The notes under the pieces are model-generated. The model did not search any database. It saw nothing but the letters and a program-made list of their open reading frames with translations, and was not told the DNA's origin. A program made the translations under genes and the position numbers. Shown one piece after another: positions 1 through 6,639 of a stretch of DNA of 7,839 nt. How positions within the stretch are numbered: position 1 is the stretch's first letter; each line of letters starts with the position of its first letter. Source of the stretch: an uncultured Synergistia bacterium (GTDB lineage: Bacteria > Eremiobacterota > SpSt-956 > JAKJGF01); contig CALARM010001000.1 in assembly GCA_937888925.1 (NCBI GenBank), positions 1 through 7,839 of the forward strand, in the 5' to 3' direction.

Positions 1-876
1 ATTACTGTTTTCGTCTCTGATTAGATATGTCAGTTTCTGATTTATTTCTCTTTCATTATTATCGGATAAACTGTTTATTTTATCAATAATCTCCGTAAAT
101 CTCTGAATGTTCGTGTCATCAATACCCTGAATGTATTTCACAATCCTTGGCAGTCTCGGAATAATGGATAAAATCTCCAGGATTTTGCCTGCCACAGGAA
201 TTTTGAATAATTTATTGATTAAATATCTTTTTCTGAGTCCCAGGATTGTAACGTTTTTTTCTGCACCTTCAGGGGAATATCTCAGTTTTTCAATTAACTG
301 CTGTTTGGTTATGTGGCCTCTCTGGAGCAGTGGTAAATAGGTTTCTTTTTCCTCATGAGAAACGTTTCTTTTTAATATGGCATTAAAGGAGTATGTAATA
401 AAATCCTCATAATTGTACTGGAGAAAATCTGAAATGATATATTCTTTTTTATAATGGAATTCAGGATGTTTCCGAAATCTTGTCAGACATATGTTATTCA
501 AAGCCAGTAAAGACATTTCGTCCTGAATAGAAGGTATTATTTTGATGTGATTTTTTATTCCTTCTTCAGAATATAATAGTTCTTCAAGTATGTCTTTTTT
601 CCCCAGAGCTCCTCTCTGAAGATTTGAAAGGTAGCTGATAAAACTTTCATTGTCCGGCTCTCTCTTAAGTATTTTTCTGTACACATTTATAATAAAATCT
701 CTGTCTTCAAATTCCATAAAATCAGATAAACAGTAAATAAAATCGGAAGTATTTATTTCTTCCAGTTGTTTTATTTCTGGATACTGTCTTTTTTTTCTTA
801 CCACTTCTTCTTTGATTTTTTCCATTATCATATCAATATTTATTTCGGAATTTTTATTACCTAAGTCTGACATCAT
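1..876 (-). CDS. DUF4214 repeat protein, N-terminal 292 residues (C-terminus outside window)
   Basis: The frame is open from ATG 876 to the window edge with no stop, so the gene is partial at its 3' end. A second ATG at 873 is an equally good start: an AGGAG lies 5 nt from the first and 8 nt from the second. Two related helical units are visible. Unit 1 spans about residues 56-107 (FIINVYRKILKREPD, then LQRGALGKKDILEELLYSEEG). Unit 2 spans about 156-207 (FITYSFNAILKRNVS, then LQRGHITKQQLIEKLRYSPEG). The shared pattern of an aromatic/LKR helix, LQRG and a closing YSxEG/YSPEG is that of DUF4214. A basic, hydrophobic stretch follows (about 214-250, with IPRLPRIVKYIQ), then a polar helix that may be a coiled coil (254-290). 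There is no signal peptide. In glycan clusters, known DUF4214 proteins often carry a methyltransferase or glycosyltransferase domain after such a linker. That the missing part is such a domain is inference. The gene starts 2 nt after the GT4/GT-C fusion gene. Confidence 0.9.
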   Translation of the reverse strand, partial: MMSDLGNKNSEINIDMIMEKIKEEVVRKKRQYPEIKQLEEINTSDFIYCLSDFMEFEDRDFIINVYRKILKREPDNESFISYLSNLQRGALGKKDILEELLYSEEGIKNHIKIIPSIQDEMSLLALNNICLTRFRKHPEFHYKKEYIISDFLQYNYEDFITYSFNAILKRNVSHEEKETYLPLLQRGHITKQQLIEKLRYSPEGAEKNVTILGLRKRYLINKLFKIPVAGKILEILSIIPRLPRIVKYIQGIDDTNIQRFTEIIDKINSLSDNNEREINQKLTYLIRDENSN

Positions 877-878
877 TT

Positions 879-3800
879 TTACTCCTGTTGTATCACGTTA
901 AAATTTATAACCCTGAATATTAAAAATCTGGAATCTTCCGGAGCTTCCACACGTTTTGCATTACATGAAAATTTAATAATATGTTTTCCCGGAGTAACTG
1001 TTATTTTTTTTGAATAACCTGTACCTGCAGAATTGACTTGAATTGTATCTGTAAATAAATCACTTTCCAGTTTTATGTATGAGAATTCTTCGTAACCTGT
1101 ACCGACAGTCATTTCCAGGGTAATTTTTTTACTATTCTGTGAAGTGCTGGTAATATACAGTTCACCTTCTGATGCACACCATCTCCAGTTCATAATAGAA
1201 TCAGATTCAAAATATGAAAAACCTTTCTTCCATGATAGAAGTAAAGGATGTAATGCTTCATATTCTTTCATATTCCATTCCTGTTCACTGTATGTTTCCT
1301 TTAATTTGTTACTATATTCTTCTATATTAAAAAATACCAGTCTGTTATTATCGCTTATCAGTGGTTTTGTGCCCAGAAGCGATGAAAGTTTTGTTTCAAT
1401 GCCAGTATTACTGTATCCGTAACGATCTATGTATATGCCTCTGAAGCCTGCACATACGAGAATATCTAAAAACTCATTTACAGGTTTTTCAGAAATTGCC
1501 TGCTGCCAGAGATCTCCTTCTCTTCCTTTCACTGCACCATAACTCCATCTGAGATTTTTAGAATGAATATACCCTCTGAAATGACTGTATTCTTTCATTT
1601 TATTTATAGCCGGCCATTCGGGATATGGTACATAAGGTAACTGGAATATCATGGCATTTTTAGAAACAGAATGTTCTATTTTATTGATAAACTGTTCATC
1701 GTTCATATATTCCGATTTCGTTCCATTATAATCGGGAATAAAACCGAGATTAGTCTGATCCAGAATACCTGTTACAAAAATAAAGGTTATAAATATATAA
1801 AATCCAATTTTTTTACCCATTGACGTTATGTACTTTTTATAGAATTCACTTAATAATATGGCTATTGCAAATAATGAGAAAAATGCTATGTAAACACTTA
1901 TTCTGTTATAACTTCTTATTTTAGGAAATATGAGATAATTGAAGAGTGAGCCAAACCCTCCTATGGTGCCAAGCAATACTGCTGATATATTTAAAAAACT
2001 TAAATGCTTTATCAAATGATTATTTGTATTTCCATATAATAACTGTCTGAGTAATATTAAAAAACCAATGCTACCTATCAGCCCCAGTGACGCAGTATCA
2101 TTTTCTGTAACAAGAGGTGCAGTAGAATTATATTTATTTTTAAAATCTTCCAGACTGTTCAATCTATGTCCTGTTACAGGTAATAATAGCTGGACAATCT
2201 TTAATCCGTAGATCTCTCCGTCCGATTGATTACGTGATGTCCCTTTATCATTCACACCATTTTGCAGTGTATAGATAATAGTGGGACTGAGATTAAGGAA
2301 TATGATAGCAGAGATAATCCCTGTTAATATTAATGAATTTAGCATATAATTGATTTTCCCTGAGTATATTGAATAGAATAACCCTGAAAAAAGTAAAAAG
2401 TAACAGGTAAAAAAAGGATGATAGATAAAATCACAGCCTGTTAAAATACATATAATTACACAGATAACAATTTTTTTATAATTCTCTCTGTAAATTATTA
2501 TCGGACTGTTATATAACTCGAGAATAAGCAATACTGTTAGAGGTATTATGTAATAGGTACCAAGAAAGAAATGCCTTTCTCCGCGAAAGAAATGATATGG
2601 CAAAAAAGTAAATAAAAGACTTGCAGTAACTGCAACAGGTGCGAAAATCTTAAATCTCAGGAATACATACAGAGAGCTAATGGTAATAAAAAGAAAAGCC
2701 AGGAGAAAATAAATATTCATAAGGAAACCATATGATTTTGAAAAAAAAGAACAGAATTTTATAAAAAAACAATGGAGATTTAAATTCTGACAGACCATAA
2801 AATCATATTCCTTTGAACCATAAGGAGCACCGAGAAAATTATTGGTCACATACCATCCGTTATCAATAATACCTTTAAATATAACTGCCTGTGCATTAAG
2901 ACCGTCTCCGTCATACATAAAAGGAATATTCATATCGGCTCTCCCCAGATTCATTACAAAGAAGACTATTAATGAACATAAAATAATAGCTGTTATGTAA
3001 GGGACCAGGACTGTACTATATCCGGATAAATTTAAATTTTTCTTTACTATCTCTCCGGATTCGCTCTCACTTACCAATGTGCCTGAAAGTATCTCTGTAT
3101 TTTTTATTGTTTTTTCATATTTCTTTTTGATATCGTCCCACGAATAGTGTTCTTTAACAAATTTTTCACCTTCTGAAGCAATATTTTTATTCTTTAATAA
3201 ATATTCCGTACATGCCTTGAATTCATCATAGTCTTTGTACCATAGACCGCCATTGCTTCTTCTACACTGTTCAACAAGAACATTACATTTTTCCGTTACA
3301 AGAACTGGCCTGTTCAGGCTCCATGCTTCAAGTAAAACTATGGAAAGACTTTCATGGGGAGAAGGGTTGATTAAAAATTCACATTCTTTTATTGCATCGA
3401 ATTTTGTTTTTTCATCTATAAAACCGACTGATATAATATCCTGACTTTCAGGAATATCCATAACTGGTTTTCCTGCCAGAACAAGTTTTATATCACTGGC
3501 CTCCTCTTTTTTGTATCTTATGAAATAATCGAATAATTCTTTACAGCCTTTACTTTCTTCTATCCTTCCTATATAAAGCATATAGGGAGGAGCAATGTTA
3601 TAATTTTCTCTGAACCTCTGTGATGAAATATCTTCAGGTATATCAACTCCTACGCCTGCAATCTCTCCTCTAAAAGTTACAGAAGGAAATCTTTTTTCCA
3701 GAAAAGTTTTTTCTTCTAAAGTATTAAATATAAAACCCCGTGGCCTGTTAAAAAATTCATCCCATATTGGTAGATAAATGGGCCATTCGTCATGGGCTGT

Positions 3801-4259
3801 AGGCACCAGATAAGCTTTTTCTGATACCGGAGGCAGACCGTAATAGGTGGTATAGTAAAGATAGGTGAAAAATATAAACCCATCATAATTATCTCTGTTT
3901 GCTTTGATATAATTCAATAAATCTGTGCTTACAGGCCCCTGAAGGTTCATCCATTTTTCACATTCTTCTTCTGTAACAGAGGTTATATTACGGCGAATAT
4001 ATTCGGAATAAGAATCAAATTTCTCTTTTACTCTCTGACTGTCTACGTGGAATCTTCTTACCGGTACTCCGTCAATTATCTCCACTCCTTCTGGATAATG
4101 ATCTGCCCATGTAATGTAGTCTACTGCACAGGTTGTAAGTATTTCTACATCCCACAGCTCTTTCATTTTACGTGCCATTGTCAAACAGTGTGCTTCTGCT
4201 CCGCCGTTTACTTCTCTGCCGCATCTCTGAACAATGAAGGCAATTTTCGGTTTACTCAT
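879..4259 (-). CDS. GT4 glycosyltransferase fused to a polytopic GT-C-like membrane domain (1126 aa)
   Basis: Residues 1-385 form a GT4 (GT-B fold) glycosyltransferase. Seen are GGAEAH at 19-24, HDE at 156-158, the donor-site GR at 231-232 with SKG at 236-238, and the EX7E motif E303-E311 within HESLSIVLLEAW. After a polar linker (386-416) come about 11 hydrophobic segments: 417-437, 512-534, 537-556, 563-581, 596-611, 612-632, 639-657, 722-741, 752-776, 785-805 and 816-834. An odd number places the GT4 domain in the cytosol and the C-terminus outside, and basic residues in the short loops fit this. The first outer loop has the acidic YDGDG (449-453). Another has RGERH (559-563), and IRSYNR (781-786) precedes segment 10. 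This resembles membrane proteins annotated as sugar translocases or GT-C transferases, which use polyprenyl-phosphate sugars. Residues 840-1126 are extracytoplasmic and end in a beta-rich domain (about 1010-1124) with a late DSRFLIFRVINF strand. The start ATG overlaps the upstream stop by 8 nt and has a good SD. Acceptor and sugars cannot be read from the sequence. Confidence 0.93.
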   Translation of the reverse strand: MSKPKIAFIVQRCGREVNGGAEAHCLTMARKMKELWDVEILTTCAVDYITWADHYPEGVEIIDGVPVRRFHVDSQRVKEKFDSYSEYIRRNITSVTEEECEKWMNLQGPVSTDLLNYIKANRDNYDGFIFFTYLYYTTYYGLPPVSEKAYLVPTAHDEWPIYLPIWDEFFNRPRGFIFNTLEEKTFLEKRFPSVTFRGEIAGVGVDIPEDISSQRFRENYNIAPPYMLYIGRIEESKGCKELFDYFIRYKKEEASDIKLVLAGKPVMDIPESQDIISVGFIDEKTKFDAIKECEFLINPSPHESLSIVLLEAWSLNRPVLVTEKCNVLVEQCRRSNGGLWYKDYDEFKACTEYLLKNKNIASEGEKFVKEHYSWDDIKKKYEKTIKNTEILSGTLVSESESGEIVKKNLNLSGYSTVLVPYITAIILCSLIVFFVMNLGRADMNIPFMYDGDGLNAQAVIFKGIIDNGWYVTNNFLGAPYGSKEYDFMVCQNLNLHCFFIKFCSFFSKSYGFLMNIYFLLAFLFITISSLYVFLRFKIFAPVAVTASLLFTFLPYHFFRGERHFFLGTYYIIPLTVLLILELYNSPIIIYRENYKKIVICVIICILTGCDFIYHPFFTCYFLLFSGLFYSIYSGKINYMLNSLILTGIISAIIFLNLSPTIIYTLQNGVNDKGTSRNQSDGEIYGLKIVQLLLPVTGHRLNSLEDFKNKYNSTAPLVTENDTASLGLIGSIGFLILLRQLLYGNTNNHLIKHLSFLNISAVLLGTIGGFGSLFNYLIFPKIRSYNRISVYIAFFSLFAIAILLSEFYKKYITSMGKKIGFYIFITFIFVTGILDQTNLGFIPDYNGTKSEYMNDEQFINKIEHSVSKNAMIFQLPYVPYPEWPAINKMKEYSHFRGYIHSKNLRWSYGAVKGREGDLWQQAISEKPVNEFLDILVCAGFRGIYIDRYGYSNTGIETKLSSLLGTKPLISDNNRLVFFNIEEYSNKLKETYSEQEWNMKEYEALHPLLLSWKKGFSYFESDSIMNWRWCASEGELYITSTSQNSKKITLEMTVGTGYEEFSYIKLESDLFTDTIQVNSAGTGYSKKITVTPGKHIIKFSCNAKRVEAPEDSRFLIFRVINFNVIQQE
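882..886 (-). promoter_or_regulatory. Ribosome binding site of the DUF4214 gene, inside the end of the upstream gene
   Basis: AGGAG on the minus strand lies within the last sense codons (CAG GAG) of the GT4/GT-C gene, whose TAA occupies 879-881. It sits 5 nt from ATG 876 and 8 nt from ATG 873, which slightly favours the second ATG. The layout suggests translational coupling between the two genes. Confidence 0.75.
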
Positions 4260-6594
4260 TTATATGCTCCCTGATTATCTTCAATAGTTGTTCACTCAGA
4301 ACAGATTCTTCATATGTTAAATAATTAGTATATCCCCGGTCTGTCAGATAATATCTGAAAAATTTATTTTGTGCCACTATATGAATGGCAGATGCAAAGA
4401 GTCTGTAATCAGGCTCTTTAAATGTAATCTGATTATTTCCAACAGTATTTTTTACGGCACTTCTTTCAAGGGCTATTAAGGGCAATCTGTGATACTGTGC
4501 TTCAAGAACAGGCACGCAGAAACCTTCATGCTCTGACATAAGTAAAAATATATCGGAGCCGCTGTAAAAAGTATTTAAATCATCAAAACTGACTGTATTT
4601 CTGAAGGTAATTATATCTGAAAGCTTATATGCATCTATCATGTCTCTTAATTCTTTATAATATCCTTCTGTTTCAGAGTCAGAGCCTCCTATAATATTTA
4701 AATGTATGTGTCTGTTATATAAATTAACATATTCTTTTACGGTTTTAATAAGGTGTTTATGCCCTTTATTGGGGCTTATCCTCCCTGTAAATAAAAGATT
4801 TATTCTGTTATGTGATAATTCATCAAGTAATTCTGAATTTATAAGTCCTTTATTGAAATCATTAATCCTGTGAAATGGTGCCAGAATGGATATGTTTTCT
4901 TCCCTGACGCCGTATGATACAAGTTCTTTCAGGTTATATTCCCCTGTGGCTATATAATGAAAAAACAGACCTTCTTTTATGAGTCCTTCTGTCTGTTTTC
5001 TTCCTTTTTTTGTGGAATCAGTTAATTTTTTACTGTACGGTTCAAAGAATGTATGAGGGGTAATATTATGATACCTCATACAGACTATGCCTTTAAATTT
5101 CCTTATTAATTCTTCTCCTTTTTCCCAGTAATTTGCATGATGGTATATGATAAGATCTTTTTCTCCCATTTCAAGCAGTTCATTATCTGTAATATATGAA
5201 AGAGATGAAATACCTTCTTCTGCATATAAATATACGGAATAACCGTATTTTTTTAACGTATCATATTCCCTTATAATATCATTCCCTACTGCATCTCCTT
5301 CTGCTATACACCTGTACATAAAGATGATTTTTATATCTTTATTGATTTCGAAATCAGATGAGATTTTTTTATTACTTTCTTTTATCAAAGATTGAAATTC
5401 TGAAATATAAGTGTCAATAACCCTGTCCCATCTGGATGTTCTGTCTGCATAATCATATCCTTTTCTTCCCATTTCCTGCAATAACTTCTCATCAGAATTA
5501 TCTAAATATGTAAAGATTTCCATAAAGGATTCCTCTGAATCTCCGGCCATGCCCGCAAAATCTGAAGATTCCAGTGCTTTATAGGTTGCAAGACATGCTT
5601 TATGAACAATAACAGGTTTTTTAAAAAACCATGCTTCAAAAACGACACGGGAAAAACTTTCATTTATACTGGGATTTATAAGTGCTTTGCAGTATGTCAG
5701 GAGATTTATTTTATCTTTTTCTGAAATGACTCCCATGTCTATAATCTGATCTGTTCTATGTCCTGAAGGCAAAGAACCTGTACCTGCCAGTAAAAGTTTC
5801 ATTTTACTTCCCGTTCTCTGTATAAAATTATCAAATACTTTAATGAGAAAATCTGTATTTTTCCCCGGATCTTTTTTACCTATATATAAGAGATAATTAT
5901 TTTCTATAAGAGGTTTTTCACTCCATTCAGGATTATTTTCTATTTCCACTCCCTCTCCTGTAATGACTGATTTTTGAGCTATAGAATTATCATATAAGAT
6001 TCTGGCAACCTCATATTCACCGGCTGAATTAAAAAATATCTTTTTAGCATCATAAAAAGCCTGTCCTACTTTGTCCAGATAGGCATAACATTCATCATGA
6101 AGACATGGCTGAAGTATTGCTCTGTCTCTTACCGCTTTTATGCCTTTTACGATAACAGGGAAGAGGTAAGGCATAAATAGAAAGATATCATAAAAATTGC
6201 AGTTATTATGAAGATATGTTATAAGCGAAGGGGAATTAATATTTTCACTTAAATAAATTTCCTCTTCCGCACTGTTTACCGGCGAGACAGAAGGAAGGAG
6301 GTTTTCTTTATTCAAAGACAGTAATTTACCGACAACTTTATCAAAGATTCTATTGTTTCTTTTTATTACAGGAAATCTCTTTATTATAAAATGTTCTTCT
6401 CTGTGTTCTCCCGGTTCATAATAATTGACTGACCAGTCAGCAGAAAAACTCTGCGAACATGTTGTAAGGACTGTTACATCAAGTTTTCTTTTCGAAAGTC
6501 TCATGGCAATCTGCCATGCCTGCTGTTCCGCTCCTCCTTTAAGGTCTTTCCCGAACCAGGGTATTATTAATGCCACTTTTATATTCATAAACAT
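4252..6594 (-). CDS. Double-domain GT4 glycosyltransferase (two tandem GT-B units, 780 aa)
   Basis: Two complete GT4 domains are joined in one chain of about twice the usual GT4 length. Domain 1 (about 4-400) has KGGAEQQ at 19-25, LTTC at 43-46, HDE at 166-168, a donor site GKKDPGKN at 239-246 and the EX7E motif E312-E320 in NESFSRVVFEAW. Its first donor-site residue is Lys240 rather than the usual Arg. Domain 2 (about 420-778) has GDAVGND at 433-439, YHHANYW at 484-490, YHNITPHTFF at 508-517, TGRISPNKG at 603-611 and the EX7E motif E690-E698 in HEGFCVPVLEAQ. Both catalytic motifs are intact, so it probably adds two sugars in succession in the cytosol from nucleotide-sugar donors; the sugars are unknown. 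There is no membrane segment or signal peptide. Domain 1 resembles the GT4 part of the next gene. The start is ATG 6594 or in-frame ATG 6588 (MNIKVALIIPWFG, the better GT4 N-terminus). Neither has a recognisable SD. An in-frame TGA at 6625-6627 excludes starts further upstream. Confidence 0.93.
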   Translation of the reverse strand: MFMNIKVALIIPWFGKDLKGGAEQQAWQIAMRLSKRKLDVTVLTTCSQSFSADWSVNYYEPGEHREEHFIIKRFPVIKRNNRIFDKVVGKLLSLNKENLLPSVSPVNSAEEEIYLSENINSPSLITYLHNNCNFYDIFLFMPYLFPVIVKGIKAVRDRAILQPCLHDECYAYLDKVGQAFYDAKKIFFNSAGEYEVARILYDNSIAQKSVITGEGVEIENNPEWSEKPLIENNYLLYIGKKDPGKNTDFLIKVFDNFIQRTGSKMKLLLAGTGSLPSGHRTDQIIDMGVISEKDKINLLTYCKALINPSINESFSRVVFEAWFFKKPVIVHKACLATYKALESSDFAGMAGDSEESFMEIFTYLDNSDEKLLQEMGRKGYDYADRTSRWDRVIDTYISEFQSLIKESNKKISSDFEINKDIKIIFMYRCIAEGDAVGNDIIREYDTLKKYGYSVYLYAEEGISSLSYITDNELLEMGEKDLIIYHHANYWEKGEELIRKFKGIVCMRYHNITPHTFFEPYSKKLTDSTKKGRKQTEGLIKEGLFFHYIATGEYNLKELVSYGVREENISILAPFHRINDFNKGLINSELLDELSHNRINLLFTGRISPNKGHKHLIKTVKEYVNLYNRHIHLNIIGGSDSETEGYYKELRDMIDAYKLSDIITFRNTVSFDDLNTFYSGSDIFLLMSEHEGFCVPVLEAQYHRLPLIALERSAVKNTVGNNQITFKEPDYRLFASAIHIVAQNKFFRYYLTDRGYTNYLTYEESVLSEQLLKIIREHINE
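4267..4272 (-). promoter_or_regulatory. Ribosome binding site of the GT4/GT-C fusion gene
   Basis: AGGGAG on the minus strand ends 7 nt before ATG 4259 and lies inside the last codons of the tandem GT4 gene. The two genes share ATGAGTAA (4252-4259), in which ATG starts one and TAA ends the other. This supports the start chosen and points to coupled translation. Confidence 0.8.
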
Positions 6595-6601
6595 ATATTT
6601 A

Positions 6602-6636
6602 AGTGACGCGTCACGTATTACACGTCACGCGTCACG
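6602..6636 (-). repeat. GC-rich heptamer-phased repeat forming a 14-bp hairpin between two genes
   Basis: On the plus strand the 35 bp split into five 7-bp units: AGTGACG, CGTCACG, TATTACA, CGTCACG, CGTCACG. Three are identical (6609-6615, 6623-6629, 6630-6636), and the first is the inverted unit with one change. The segment 6603-6614 (GTGACGCGTCAC) is a perfect palindrome. Positions 6603-6616 and 6622-6635 pair as a 14-bp inverted repeat with one mismatch (6612/6626) and a 5-nt loop. It fills most of the 45-nt gap after the beta-sandwich gene's stop and ends 8 nt before ATG 6594. Its GC content stands out against the AT-rich surroundings. It may be a dispersed intergenic repeat or an RNA structure; neither is proven here. 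It lacks a T-run, so it is not a standard terminator. Confidence 0.8.
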
Positions 6637-6639
6637 ATT

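Noticed and set aside
3000..3100. Frameshift or assembly join creating the GT4/GT-C fusion
   Set aside because: The reading frame runs through the linker (residues 386-416) without a stop, codon use is the same on both sides, and no ATG with an SD marks a separate downstream gene.
6602..6636. Remnant CRISPR repeats
   Set aside because: The units are 7 bp and contiguous, with no spacers of 25-40 bp and no cas genes nearby.
6595..6639. Promoter in the spacer between the beta-sandwich and double GT4 genes
   Set aside because: The 45 nt are mostly taken up by the GC-rich repeat. No -35/-10 pair with normal spacing fits before the start codon.
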